Assembly (NCBI GenBank): GCA_050633285.1
Contig: JBOEGG010000001.1
Location: forward strand, 558,001-622,000
DNA from: UBA1672 sp050633285
GTDB lineage: Bacteria > Pseudomonadota > Alphaproteobacteria > Micavibrionales > Micavibrionaceae
Length of the DNA stretch: 64,000 nucleotides
Direction: 5' to 3'
Shown here in pieces: positions 23,833 to 32,926 of the stretch. Below the pieces are notes generated by a model, which saw only the letters and a list, made by a program, of their open reading frames with translations, searched no databases and was not told where the DNA came from. A program made the translations under genes and the position numbers. How positions within the stretch are numbered: the stretch's first letter is position 1; each line of letters begins with the position of its first letter.

Positions 23833-25401
23833 CTATTGTGCGGCCAATTGCCCTTCCAAAATACGGATACGCTCTTCATATAAGCGCTGCTGACGCAGCA
23901 AATCGGAATGCGCCTTGTCTAATTCACTCTCAAGAGAGGATAGCTTGGAAAGCTGTTGTTGATTGGTTAAACGTGGATCAAACAACATATTTTCAAGCTC
24001 GGTCTTCTCATTTTCGCATTGTGCCTTATGTGTCTGGAGCTTACGCCCTAAACGCATGATCTGGCGCTCTGCTTCATTATATTTCATTGTGGCGAGTTCT
24101 AAATTCCAATTATCGGAAGAAACGGAAAGTTTCTCTTTCTCAGAATCGCGTAGAGCACCTTTTAGCTCATCATCAAGCATTCTGTTTTTACGCATGACAA
24201 GGGAAAGCTCTTTTTCGAGGTTAGAAATTTTGTCTCGCATAAGCACAAAATCATCGGATTTCTCACCACTCGCAGGCATTATTGAGGAGTAATTTTCTGT
24301 GCTTGATGTTATTTTTGCTGCACTATTTTGCTGCACTTCAGGTGCAGCATTTTTTTGGCTTGTTTCTGTATCAACGTCCGTGAAATCTGCAACTATTGGC
24401 TCTTTGTTTTTAGAAACATGATAGACAGGCTCTGGTGTCTTATAATTCTCAACAGTCTTACTGCTAACCTTAGGCTCTTCTAGGGCTACAGAAGGCTCTG
24501 TTGCAGCAATTTTTTGCGCAGCATGAGAAGTTTTAGAGGCTTCAGGTTCAATCTTTTCAGCAGGAATGTGCGTTGCAGCATTTTCCGTTGGGGTTTCATG
24601 AATTTCAGGCTTGTATTTCTTGCTTTCCTCTTTCATCTTCTTCGCCATTTGCTCAGTATAGCGCGGGCGGTCATATGGTGATGGGCGCAATTGTTCTTGT
24701 GCAAGGTCTTGTTCACTCGGCACTTTGCTGGTTTCATCAATCAAAGATGTTTTTAAAGGGGGAGGAGGTGCAAGGTTTGTATCTTGAGCAAGGGTTGGTT
24801 GCTGCGGCATGTCACTTTTCGCAGTATGCTGTATCTCTTCTTTTACCGGAGTGATTTCTGTATCTTCTGTAGGTGTTGCAGATGCCATTGCTTGTGGCGG
24901 CGATACGCAATCGTTGTAATCTTTAAGGGCGGTATTCAGGCCATTAAGGTAAACGCGAAATTCGGTATTTCTGATGCGTACATCCATTGCACTTGCTGTT
25001 TGTAACTGTTCTGCAAATGAGGATTGACTTGTTAAATCGCCTTGTAATTTATTTTTATCAACTGCGTTACTATAGACAATCGTGTTGGATGCGCCCGGAA
25101 CACTATACTGCACTTCATAGCGCAAACCTTTGTCAAAAACATCTTGGCGAAAATCAATATTGAGATGCTTTAGTCCGTTTTTCGTGCCATCAATTTCAAT
25201 GATATAACCGTTGTTTAATTCGCTCATGATAGAGCATGTCGCAGGAGTTGTCCCCTCATGTGCACTTGTTTGCTTCACACTCCATTTATATTTGGGATAG
25301 AAATAAATATCCATATCCTTCGACTGCGCAGGCATAGACGTCAGGGCTGTCGTCGTAAGACAGGCCAATGCGAGTGAAGCTTTAAAGACGTTATGAATCA
25401 T
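23833..25401 (-). CDS. Exported protein with disordered middle and coiled-coil C terminus
   Basis: This 522-residue protein has a signal peptide (about 1-27), an N-terminal globular domain of about 140 residues with two Cys, a long Pro/Thr/Glu/Lys-rich disordered linker (about 170-390) and a C-terminal coiled coil (about 395-520, rich in L, E, K and R). The design suits an envelope-spanning scaffold or anchor. I do not recognise the N-terminal domain. Confidence 0.75.
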   Translation of the reverse strand: MIHNVFKASLALACLTTTALTSMPAQSKDMDIYFYPKYKWSVKQTSAHEGTTPATCSIMSELNNGYIIEIDGTKNGLKHLNIDFRQDVFDKGLRYEVQYSVPGASNTIVYSNAVDKNKLQGDLTSQSSFAEQLQTASAMDVRIRNTEFRVYLNGLNTALKDYNDCVSPPQAMASATPTEDTEITPVKEEIQHTAKSDMPQQPTLAQDTNLAPPPPLKTSLIDETSKVPSEQDLAQEQLRPSPYDRPRYTEQMAKKMKEESKKYKPEIHETPTENAATHIPAEKIEPEASKTSHAAQKIAATEPSVALEEPKVSSKTVENYKTPEPVYHVSKNKEPIVADFTDVDTETSQKNAAPEVQQNSAAKITSSTENYSSIMPASGEKSDDFVLMRDKISNLEKELSLVMRKNRMLDDELKGALRDSEKEKLSVSSDNWNLELATMKYNEAERQIMRLGRKLQTHKAQCENEKTELENMLFDPRLTNQQQLSKLSSLESELDKAHSDLLRQQRLYEERIRILEGQLAAQ

Positions 25402-25583
25402 TTTCTAACCTTTAAAAATCAGACCCAAGAAAGAAGTCTAAACAAAAGAAGTGAGTAGAAGCACTCAAGACAGATGATTCGCAAAGGAATCACACAAAGA
25501 TAGTCGCAATAATTGCAAATGATAAAAAGAAAAAACACAAAAAACCCTGCATATTTTTGGGGAAAACTGTGTATACTGTGTGT

Positions 25584-25886
25584 ATGAATATTGATGACAT
25601 TGAAAACACGTTAAAGCAAAAGCTCACTTACGCGCCACCTCTTGGGGTGAAGTTCAAATTTGATTTTGGCGATGAGGGTATTCTTCTGGTTGATGGAACG
25701 CAAAACCCTGCGACTGTCTCACGTGAGGATACGGAGGCAGATACAACCTTTGTCTGCTCTGCTGAAATGTTTGCAAGTATTGCAACGGGCGCGCAGGATC
25801 CAACGATGGCATTTATGACGGGCAAGCTTAAAGTGCAAGGCTCTATGGGAAATGCACTTAAACTTGCGTCCTTGCTTGAGGATTAA
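25584..25886 (+). CDS. SCP2 sterol-carrier domain protein
   Basis: A 100-residue single-domain protein. The end, TGKLKVQGSMGNALKLASLL, is the typical SCP2 lipid-binding C terminus. Such proteins bind acyl-CoAs and other lipids, which fits the nearby fad and fadL genes. The ATG at 25584 is only six bases after TATACT (25572-25577), with no Shine-Dalgarno, so the mRNA may be leaderless. It converges with the FadL gene, overlapping by four bases. Confidence 0.88.
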   Translation: MNIDDIENTLKQKLTYAPPLGVKFKFDFGDEGILLVDGTQNPATVSREDTEADTTFVCSAEMFASIATGAQDPTMAFMTGKLKVQGSMGNALKLASLLED

Positions 25887-27136
25887 AACTTATAATTCAA
25901 CCCTGCTGCAACAATACCAACACGTCCTTCGCTATTTGCACGAAATGTTGCAAAACCGCTATTTCTACTCACATTGATCGATTCTGATGAGATGTCGATA
26001 TATGTGGCTGCTAGATCGAGTGAGAATTTATCATTGATTGTATAGGTTGCACCTGCGGCAATCCATTGACGATCTCCATCCGGTGTGCGGGATGTTCGGT
26101 ATTCATCAGTTGTTGGCGTTTGATCATATTGATATCCTGCGCGCAGTTTCCACTCATCGTTTAACTGATACTCACCACCAACTGCAAACGCCCATGTCGT
26201 TTGATAGTTCTGTGTTGTGTTTGATATCAGTGTGCCACTTGAACTCAGGACGCGAATTTCTTCAAAGCTATTCCAGCCAAACCATGTTGCACTAGCTTGC
26301 AGCGAAAGCCTGTCATTAATTTTCTGGTTAAGGCCGAGCTGTATAATCTCGGGTAAATCTAGTTCTGCTGTGGCATCAGTGGCACTTTGTACGCTACCGT
26401 TATTATCAATAATGACGGAGCCCTCTAAATCATGATGAACACCAGAACGGTAATGCGCGCCAAAAACTGTACCTTCTATAGGTTCATAGAGCACACCTGC
26501 GTTATAGCCAAAGCTGAAATCATCGCCCTTTAACGTGCTGTTACGCTCTCCCGCACCTTGATTGATAACACTGCCAAGCTCCGCATCGACATATTGGAAA
26601 TTTAGACCGCCACCTATGGATAGGGTATCTGAAACTTTATAGGCAAAGCTCGGTTGTATATCGATTGTTTCAAGTTCACTTTTTGTCGAGTCGAAACGCC
26701 CGAACCAACCGTCTTCGTAATCATTGGCCAAGCCAAATGGCGCGCCAACTGAAATACCGAACCATAATATATTATCAATCGCTTCGTATGACATGCTACC
26801 TGCGGGAACAGGGGTCGCGTCATATGGATTTCCGCCACTGCCACCGGTTGCCCCACCAAATGGTATCACTGACCCATCGTTCGTTAGCTTGCTGCTGGGG
26901 ATGATGATATTGACGCCAAAACTTGATTGTGCACCTTTTAACTTGGTCATGCCCGCCGGGTTGAAATAAACAATACTGGAATCACGCGGTGTTGCGACTT
27001 GTCCTGCAAAGGCACTACCTAATCCGGAAATAGATTGTTCCTGAATATAAAAACCTGCGGCATCTGCGTTGGACGTTGCCACGGTAATGGCCAATGTTGA
27101 TAGCGTTGAAAGTGCGAAAAGCCTGATATTTTGCAT
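25883..27136 (-). CDS. FadL/OmpP1-family outer-membrane fatty acid transporter
   Basis: The protein (417 residues) has a signal peptide ending at ADA. The mature start AGFYIQEQSISGLGSAFAG and FNPAGMTKLKG are hallmarks of the FadL barrel, whose N-terminal hatch helps pass long-chain fatty acids through the outer membrane. The C terminus ends in an aromatic residue (LNYKF), the usual barrel-assembly signal. It supplies substrate to the beta-oxidation genes at 16-24 kb. Confidence 0.93.
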   Translation of the reverse strand: MQNIRLFALSTLSTLAITVATSNADAAGFYIQEQSISGLGSAFAGQVATPRDSSIVYFNPAGMTKLKGAQSSFGVNIIIPSSKLTNDGSVIPFGGATGGSGGNPYDATPVPAGSMSYEAIDNILWFGISVGAPFGLANDYEDGWFGRFDSTKSELETIDIQPSFAYKVSDTLSIGGGLNFQYVDAELGSVINQGAGERNSTLKGDDFSFGYNAGVLYEPIEGTVFGAHYRSGVHHDLEGSVIIDNNGSVQSATDATAELDLPEIIQLGLNQKINDRLSLQASATWFGWNSFEEIRVLSSSGTLISNTTQNYQTTWAFAVGGEYQLNDEWKLRAGYQYDQTPTTDEYRTSRTPDGDRQWIAAGATYTINDKFSLDLAATYIDISSESINVSRNSGFATFRANSEGRVGIVAAGLNYKF

Positions 27137-27299
27137 CGATATATTCCCCCGAATGAAATGCGTAATACATGGTTGAAATAGTGTTTAATAACTATTTGGA
27201 TATGTGTGTGGGAATAATCTATCAGAAAAAATAGAAAATTTGAAATTTTAGAGTTGCTGCACAGCAATAGTGATGCTGTGCAGGTTCAATGGTATGTTA

Positions 27300-27962
27300 C
27301 TAAAGGTCTTTTGCCTTAATATCTTCGGCAATTTGTACGGCTGTATCCTTGGATGGATACATGGCAACCAAATTATTCTCAGTGTCCATAAGATAAAGAA
27401 ACGCCGAGTGATCCATCATATATTCATCCATCATATCGTTTTCAACTTTACTGGCATAAACGCGATATGATTTTTTCACATTATCAATTTGTTCTTGTGT
27501 GCCTGTAAGGCCGACAAGGCGCGGGTGAAACTGTTCAACATATTCTTTCATAACTGTAACGTTATCGCGTTCAGGATCAACGGTAATGAAAATAGGCGTG
27601 ATCTTGTCTCCTGCTTCTCCTAATTCATTAAGGATTACGGACACTTTTTGTAATTCTGTCGGGCAAACTGCGGGGCAGAATGTAAAGCCGAAAAAGACCA
27701 TTTTGTAGGACTCTGCATAGTCTGCTTGTGTAACGTCTTTACCATTATGATCGACAAGTGCAAAGTCACCTCCCACGGCGGATGAGCCCTTAACTTGCGA
27801 AGAGGATGTCTTCTTTAAAATTGTTGCTTTGCCTTGCGCGTCAGGAGAAAGAGGGATAGCACCGCCGTCCATTTCGTTTTGCGCTTGAAGGTAACCGATT
27901 GCAGATCCGATACCTAGACCGATTACTAATAAAAAGACCCATCTGATGAGGCGTGATTTCAT
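27300..27962 (-). CDS. SCO1/SenC-family copper chaperone
   Basis: An N-terminal membrane anchor (about 8-26) precedes a thioredoxin-like domain. The copper ligands are visible: CPAVCP, and His in MDHSAFLYL. The protein (220 residues) delivers copper to the CuA centre of cytochrome oxidase or has a periplasmic thiol role. No oxidase gene is adjacent. Confidence 0.93.
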   Translation of the reverse strand: MKSRLIRWVFLLVIGLGIGSAIGYLQAQNEMDGGAIPLSPDAQGKATILKKTSSSQVKGSSAVGGDFALVDHNGKDVTQADYAESYKMVFFGFTFCPAVCPTELQKVSVILNELGEAGDKITPIFITVDPERDNVTVMKEYVEQFHPRLVGLTGTQEQIDNVKKSYRVYASKVENDMMDEYMMDHSAFLYLMDTENNLVAMYPSKDTAVQIAEDIKAKDL

Positions 27963-28093
27963 TTTTGTGCCTGCCTTTCCGACATTATGCTACGTGAGAC
28001 AATATAATTCCTAAGCACGCTTTATAATTCCTATTGCGCCACTTGACAATTCCTTTCATTAGAGCAAAGCTACGAACCATACAAAAACGTAAA

Positions 28094-28182
28094 CCTTAGG
28101 GGTGCATCAATGCTTTTGAATGAAGGCGTTATGCTGAGAGAAAACCCTTGGAACCTGTTGATTAGGATCAACGCAGGGAAAG
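28094..28182 (+). promoter_or_regulatory. TPP riboswitch (THI element)
   Basis: Conserved THI-box elements are all present in order: TTAGGGGTGC, GCTGAGAG, ACCCTTGGAACCTG, and CAACGCAGGGAAAGG. It ends just before the first ORF of the thiC operon. Binding of thiamine pyrophosphate would repress the operon, probably by hiding the AGGGAAAGG ribosome binding region. A TTGACA at 28043 may be the -35 of its promoter. Confidence 0.95.
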
Positions 28183-28189
28183 GAAAAAA

Positions 28190-28534
28190 ATGCCACATAT
28201 TACAGTCGAATATTCAAAAAATATCGGAGACATTATTGTTATGTCTAAATTGGTTGAGGATTTACATGAATCGTTGGCCGCACAAGGCATCGATAAGGCG
28301 CGTATAAAAACGCGGGCTTATGCGTGTGATTACGTCGTCGTAGGGGACCAAGCCTCACACGGACATATGATCCATGCCACGCTTCTATTGTTGGAGGGGC
28401 GTGATGTTGCCACGAAAAAACAGTATGGCGATGCACTTCATAAAACAATGAAGGGCTACGTTGATGGGGTGGTTCGAAACTGCGCTGTGACGTTAGAAAT
28501 TCGCGATATGGCGAAAGACACCTACTATATGTAA
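28190..28534 (+). CDS. CHMI-family tautomerase under TPP riboswitch control
   Basis: The 114-residue protein starts MPHITVEYSKNI, the signature of the 5-carboxymethyl-2-hydroxymuconate isomerase branch of the tautomerase superfamily, in which the N-terminal Pro (Pro2 in the gene) is the catalytic base. No aromatic-degradation genes are nearby. It is the first gene after the TPP riboswitch. Its real substrate may relate to thiamine metabolism; that is inference from position only. Confidence 0.8.
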   Translation: MPHITVEYSKNIGDIIVMSKLVEDLHESLAAQGIDKARIKTRAYACDYVVVGDQASHGHMIHATLLLLEGRDVATKKQYGDALHKTMKGYVDGVVRNCAVTLEIRDMAKDTYYM

Positions 28535-28542
28535 GGGATGTG

Positions 28543-28788
28543 ATGTCAGATTCTTATTACACAGGAAAAGTTCATCAAGGGCCAAGCACTGTCGCAGCAG
28601 TGTTCCATAACGTGGCACGTAAGGATGATTTTTTGATGGATGAGAAGGACTTGCACGATTATATCGGTATAGCGCAAGGCACAGATAAAGATATGTATAT
28701 TGAGGCTTTATCTGCTGTTCAGGAATATAAAATTAATCATGGCGAAAAGCCAACATACAAATCTTATGACGAATGGGAAATTGAATAA
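28543..28788 (+). CDS. Small protein of unknown function in the thiC operon
   Basis: An 81-residue soluble acidic protein between the CHMI-like gene and thiC. Its stop overlaps the thiC start (TAATG), so it is translated with thiC. A GTG at 28540 is an alternative start. No family was recognised. Riboswitch control and coupling to thiC suggest a thiamine-related role. Confidence 0.65.
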   Translation: MSDSYYTGKVHQGPSTVAAVFHNVARKDDFLMDEKDLHDYIGIAQGTDKDMYIEALSAVQEYKINHGEKPTYKSYDEWEIE

Positions 28789-30581
28789 TGTCACCAAAAG
28801 ATCAACCAAACACACCAGTTGGCGTATGCCCATCTACAACACATGTAACGCGTGGCTCTTTGCCGGCATCTAAAAAAGTCTATGTTGGTGACTTAAAAGT
28901 GCCAATGCGCGAAATTAGTTTAAGCAATGGAGAAAACCTGACTGTTTATGATACATCCGGGCCATATACGGATGAAACGCAAACGTTGGATATTATGCGC
29001 GGCTTGCCGAAAACACGGTTACAGTGGGTGCTTGATCGTGGTGATGTTGAATATGTTGAAGGGCGTAAAGTTAAGCCGATTGATAACGGGTATAAAAACG
29101 AAGCGCAGCTTAAAAACCGTAAAATCACGCATGAGAAATTCCCTGCCAGTCCGGAAAAACCATTAAAGGCGAAGGCCGGACAAAACGTATCCCAGATGCA
29201 TTATGCGCGTAAGGGAATTGTAACACCGGAAATGGAATATATTGCAATTCGTGAGAATCAGCGTCGCGAAGAAGTGCATAGCTACGCAAAAAAAGGTGAA
29301 AATTTTGGTGCAAATGTGCCTGATTTTATTACAGGTGAATTTGTTCGTAAGGAAATCGCCGAAGGTCGCGCGATCATTCCCGCAAACATTAATCATACAG
29401 AATTAGAGCCAATGATTATCGGGCGTAATTTCCTTGTGAAAATTAATGCTAATATTGGAAATTCTGCGGTGACAAGCTCTATCGGTGAAGAAGTTGATAA
29501 GATGGTTTGGTCAATCCGTTGGGGTGGCGATACCGTAATGGATTTATCTACAGGTAAGGACATCCATGATACGCGTGAATGGATTATCCGCAATTCACCC
29601 GTACCAATTGGTACAGTGCCGATCTATCAGGCGCTTGAGAAGGTGAATGGCGTAGCCGAAGATCTGACATGGGAAGTGTTCCGCGATACATTGATTGAAC
29701 AGGCCGAGCAAGGCGTAGATTACTTTACGATCCATGCAGGTGTGCGCCTACCATATATTCGCCTGACCAATGATCGCATTACAGGCATCGTGTCGCGCGG
29801 TGGATCTATCATGGCGAAATGGATGATGACACATCACCGCGAAAGCTTTCTCTATACACATTTTGAGGAAATCTGTGAAATTATGAAAGCCTACGATGTG
29901 AGCTTCTCTCTTGGGGATGGTTTGCGTCCGGGGTCTATTGCCGATGCAAATGACGCAGCGCAGTTTGCGGAACTTGAAACACTTGGTGAGTTGACAAAAA
30001 TCGCATGGGAACATGATGTTCAGGTGATGATTGAAGGGCCGGGACATGTTCCGATGAACCTTGTAAAAGAAAACATGGAAAAGCAGCTTGAGGAATGTCA
30101 CGAAGCGCCATTCTACACACTTGGGCCTCTTACAACGGATATCGCACCCGGATATGACCATATTACAAGTGGTATCGGAGCGGCGATGATCGGTTGGTTC
30201 GGTTGTGCTATGTTGTGTTATGTCACACCAAAGGAGCATTTGGGATTACCAAATCGTGATGATGTGAAAACAGGGGTAATTACATATAAAATTGCTGCCC
30301 ATGCTGCAGACTTGGCAAAGGGGCATCCGGGCGCACAATATCGTGATGACGCGATGAGCCTTGCACGTTTTGAGTTTCGTTGGGAAGATCAGTTTAATAT
30401 CGGTCTTGATCCTGATACAGCGCGGAGCTTCCACGATGAAACACTACCTGCTGAGGCCGCAAAACATGCAAGTTTTTGTTCTATGTGCGGGCCGAAATTC
30501 TGCTCTATGAAAATCACGCAGGATGTCCGCGATTTCGTCGCTGCAAACCCTGAACCCACGGATGAAGAAAAAGTAGCATAA
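28788..30581 (+). CDS. thiC: Phosphomethylpyrimidine synthase
   Basis: ThiC is the radical-SAM enzyme that converts aminoimidazole ribotide to HMP phosphate for thiamine synthesis. The protein (597 residues) has GGDTVMDLSTG, the MIEGPGHVPMNL motif and the C-terminal iron-sulphur motif CSMCGPKFCSM. It has the N-terminal extension usual for proteobacterial ThiC. It is the main target of the TPP riboswitch. Confidence 0.98.
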   Translation: MSPKDQPNTPVGVCPSTTHVTRGSLPASKKVYVGDLKVPMREISLSNGENLTVYDTSGPYTDETQTLDIMRGLPKTRLQWVLDRGDVEYVEGRKVKPIDNGYKNEAQLKNRKITHEKFPASPEKPLKAKAGQNVSQMHYARKGIVTPEMEYIAIRENQRREEVHSYAKKGENFGANVPDFITGEFVRKEIAEGRAIIPANINHTELEPMIIGRNFLVKINANIGNSAVTSSIGEEVDKMVWSIRWGGDTVMDLSTGKDIHDTREWIIRNSPVPIGTVPIYQALEKVNGVAEDLTWEVFRDTLIEQAEQGVDYFTIHAGVRLPYIRLTNDRITGIVSRGGSIMAKWMMTHHRESFLYTHFEEICEIMKAYDVSFSLGDGLRPGSIADANDAAQFAELETLGELTKIAWEHDVQVMIEGPGHVPMNLVKENMEKQLEECHEAPFYTLGPLTTDIAPGYDHITSGIGAAMIGWFGCAMLCYVTPKEHLGLPNRDDVKTGVITYKIAAHAADLAKGHPGAQYRDDAMSLARFEFRWEDQFNIGLDPDTARSFHDETLPAEAAKHASFCSMCGPKFCSMKITQDVRDFVAANPEPTDEEKVA

Positions 30582-30594
30582 GAGAGGAAAAACG

Positions 30595-30783
30595 ATGAAA
30601 ACATTATCTTGTGATATCTGTGATCAGACATTTACTGCTGAAAATTTTGATGGTTGGTTCGAACAAATGTTAGGGCATTACATGGCGGATCACGCCGATG
30701 TTATGCAAGCAAACAAAGGCAAATCAAAAGAAGAAGGTATGCAATGGATGGCACAGGCCAAAGCACGCTTTGAGGCCGCATAA
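30595..30783 (+). CDS. Small CxxC/His protein downstream of thiC
   Basis: This 62-residue protein has CDICDQTF near the N terminus and HYMADHADV about 20 residues later, a pattern consistent with one zinc-binding site. GAGAGGAAAAACG lies before the ATG. Its stop overlaps the next start (TAATG). Function unknown; it may be cotranscribed with thiC. Confidence 0.65.
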   Translation: MKTLSCDICDQTFTAENFDGWFEQMLGHYMADHADVMQANKGKSKEEGMQWMAQAKARFEAA

Positions 30784-31022
30784 TGGGAATTAGTAATGAA
30801 ACACTTGATACGATTATCTTATCAATGATGAGCGAGGAATGGCAAAAAATTGCCGTTTTAATCTCAAAAGTATTTGATGATCCTGCCTATGATGAAGCAG
30901 AGAAATCGGCTCAAATCGTGGCGGAACGTATCTACGCATTGATTGATGCAAATACCTTAAAGGCAAGCGGTAACATGCGCCGTTGGCGTGAATGCAGCGT
31001 AAAACTGGCAGAAGCGGCATAA
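30783..31022 (+). CDS. Small protein resembling the DUF3658 region
   Basis: A 79-residue helical protein. The words EEWQKIAVLI, AERIYALID and NMRRWREC recall the C-terminal segment of DUF3658-type proteins, where this region may act as an independent module. It is coupled to the preceding small gene. Function unknown. Confidence 0.6.
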   Translation: MGISNETLDTIILSMMSEEWQKIAVLISKVFDDPAYDEAEKSAQIVAERIYALIDANTLKASGNMRRWRECSVKLAEAA

Positions 31023-31081
31023 CCCCTTTCCCCTATATATCAACAGTAGAGCAGGGCACTCGTTCGGCGCTTAACGCAGTT

Positions 31082-31918
31082 TTACGGTGTTTCTAATGTT
31101 GGAGGCAAGTCCTTGACCGTGTCCTCCATCCCGAGAACCTCAAAAACCTCTGATCGTGTCATGCTTTCATGCTCTAACAACGCCTCGGCCAGTGTGTGTA
31201 ACTGATCCTCATGCTCTAATAAAATGCGATAGGCATCTTGCTCGGCTTCGGAAAGGATTTGTTTGATATCCTGCTTTTTATCAAGCCAGTTCTCCACGGT
31301 TTGTGCAAGCCGCGCCGATAAATTCATGGATTTGTTCGTAAAGGGGGGATTACATTGCTCGGCAATTTTGTGTGCCATGTCATAGGCCATTGCCCGATCA
31401 CCGGAATCACCATAGGTGATATAGTCATTGCATCCAATGCGCTCTGCCGCGTTACCCGCAAATGCCACCATAATCATCTTACGTGCCGCTTCATGTGACA
31501 ACCTCTCGCGTAGAGAATGAAACTCACTCATCCCACTTGCGATCATGGCATTCTTCTTGATCCAGACTTTATCCTGATACACACCCGGATCGGAATGGAT
31601 AAGGGTGAGCGTATGCCCCGCCTCATGATAGGCCATCTTGTCATTCTGCATACGACGACGCAGCGCCATATATGCCACCAATAATAACATCGGTACAGAA
31701 AGGTCGGTGCATTTTTCTACCAGACTATCGCTATGTTCGCGGGGCGGGTCAAAGGTGGAGCTATAAGATTGCGGCTTTTGCTCTGCCGTGGTGTCATCAT
31801 CCGCGCCCAAACCGAAATTATCCGTCCCTATCCAAAGGGCAGAGGCCGCAAACGCCCCCACCGCGCAGCCATGGCGCAGTCGTCTGGTCGTTAACGAAAT
31901 CGTTTTCTTATCAAGCAT
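31082..31918 (-). CDS. FtsH-like M41 peptidase domain without an AAA ATPase
   Basis: This 278-residue protein has two hydrophobic segments (about 16-30 and 74-87), then HEAGH (residues 98-102), AFAGNAAERI and GDSGDRAMAYDMAHKI, which match the M41 protease domain of FtsH: zinc site, conserved loop and the Asp-containing segment. The end, LHTLAEALLEHESMTRSEVFEVLG, shortened here to LAEALLEHESMTRSEV, also follows FtsH. The AAA module and its Walker motifs are missing. It may cleave loosely folded membrane proteins without ATP. Confidence 0.8.
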   Translation of the reverse strand: MLDKKTISLTTRRLRHGCAVGAFAASALWIGTDNFGLGADDDTTAEQKPQSYSSTFDPPREHSDSLVEKCTDLSVPMLLLVAYMALRRRMQNDKMAYHEAGHTLTLIHSDPGVYQDKVWIKKNAMIASGMSEFHSLRERLSHEAARKMIMVAFAGNAAERIGCNDYITYGDSGDRAMAYDMAHKIAEQCNPPFTNKSMNLSARLAQTVENWLDKKQDIKQILSEAEQDAYRILLEHEDQLHTLAEALLEHESMTRSEVFEVLGMEDTVKDLPPTLETP

Positions 31919-32013
31919 ATATAATCATGTCGCAGACCGCATCAACATGCAGTCATACCCTTCACCAGTCATAATTTATGAACGCAGCCCTTTTACGACA
32001 AATAGAGGGGCAA

Positions 32014-32035
32014 ATGCAAATGTTTCCTGTTTTAT
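32014..32035. repeat. 22-bp direct repeat, copy 1
   Basis: Identical to 32815-32836 and reading ATGCAAATGTTTCC followed by TGTTTTAT. It lies 90 bases before the gene at 32126. The two copies may be matching upstream control elements or ends of an inserted segment. Confidence 0.9.
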
Positions 32036-32125
32036 AGAGTGTGGCATATTGTCAAAGTTGTTTTTTGACGAAATATTGTATAGAAGTTGTATTTCATAAT
32101 AAAAAGAAGAGAGAAAGGGTGCGCC

Positions 32126-32755
32126 ATGTCGACAACACAAGAAAATGCATTCCTGCAAATTACAAAAAAATTCGAAGAGTTAAATGATGTTCGCGCCGCG
32201 GATGCAGAAGAGTGGATAGGGCAAGTCGCACATACCATCAACGACGTTGGAAATAATTCGATTATTGGTAAAGCGTTAAACGAGCCCACCAATTCAGAAG
32301 AAGTGGCAGAGCAACGTATGATGAATGCGCGCGAGGTGAATTTGACATTCTATCTCGCCACAACGATCCTGCCAGAGGAAGATGCCGCAAAACTGGTGCA
32401 AACATTGTGTCACACGCCTGTTTTCTTACAGTCCTTCGCATTAACGCAAGATGATGAGCAATCATTAAACCGATCGCATGTTCTCTATGGCTTGACCGAA
32501 ATTTTTGGCAAAGTCCGCACAGAGGATAAACAAAATGCATATGAAGAGTTGGAAAATGCAGGATGTTTGGATAAGGCCTTCTCCGAAGATGGTGGCGCGT
32601 TGAGCTTGTTTATTAAAAGCTATGCCAAAGACCGTGATCCTGAAGAAGTGCGTGAAGCTTTACGCAATTCCCCCGCATGGAATAACAGACCGGATATCCC
32701 GAACTTCGATGAATTTGCACAAGTCTATCAAATCGAAGCCTTCATCCCTGATTAA
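32126..32755 (+). CDS. Protein of unknown function between 22-bp repeats
   Basis: From ATG 32126 (GAGAAAGGGT upstream) the gene encodes 209 residues, acidic and mostly helical, with no signal peptide or membrane segment. No known family was recognised. A longer frame from 32087 lacks a binding site. A terminator follows at 32783. The same 22-bp element precedes this gene and the HNH gene. Confidence 0.6.
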   Translation: MSTTQENAFLQITKKFEELNDVRAADAEEWIGQVAHTINDVGNNSIIGKALNEPTNSEEVAEQRMMNAREVNLTFYLATTILPEEDAAKLVQTLCHTPVFLQSFALTQDDEQSLNRSHVLYGLTEIFGKVRTEDKQNAYEELENAGCLDKAFSEDGGALSLFIKSYAKDRDPEEVREALRNSPAWNNRPDIPNFDEFAQVYQIEAFIPD

Positions 32756-32782
32756 TCACCATGTCATAAAGAACAATAACAG

Positions 32783-32806
32783 AGCAGGGCACCCGCCCTG
32801 CTTTTT
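32783..32806 (+). terminator. Rho-independent terminator
   Basis: AGCAGGGC (32783-32790) pairs with GCCCTGCT (32795-32802) over an ACCC loop and runs into TTTTT. It ends just before the second 22-bp repeat. Confidence 0.85.
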
Positions 32807-32814
32807 GTTTGATG

Positions 32815-32836
32815 ATGCAAATGTTTCCTGTTTTAT
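32815..32836. repeat. 22-bp direct repeat, copy 2
   Basis: Exact copy of 32014-32035, 801 bases away. It lies 70 to 95 bases upstream of the uORF and HNH gene. Confidence 0.9.
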
Positions 32837-32884
32837 GCGACGGGGTGATTTGTTATGGTTGTAATTATCAGAAGGGATTACAGC

Positions 32885-32926
32885 ATGAGCGAGAAAACAG
32901 AGCAAGATAATGAATGTAAAGTTTGA
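32885..32926 (+). CDS. 13-codon upstream ORF overlapping the HNH start
   Basis: AGAAGGG lies eight bases before an ATG that opens MSEKTEQDNECKV and a stop. The HNH start (32910) lies inside it in another frame and has no strong binding site of its own. It may be a coupling uORF, or a frameshift may have separated the true start from the HNH frame. Confidence 0.4.
   Translation: MSEKTEQDNECKV

Noticed and set aside
32036..32814. Insertion sequence between the 22-bp repeats
   Set aside because: No transposase or terminal inverted repeats; a shared upstream element is equally likely.
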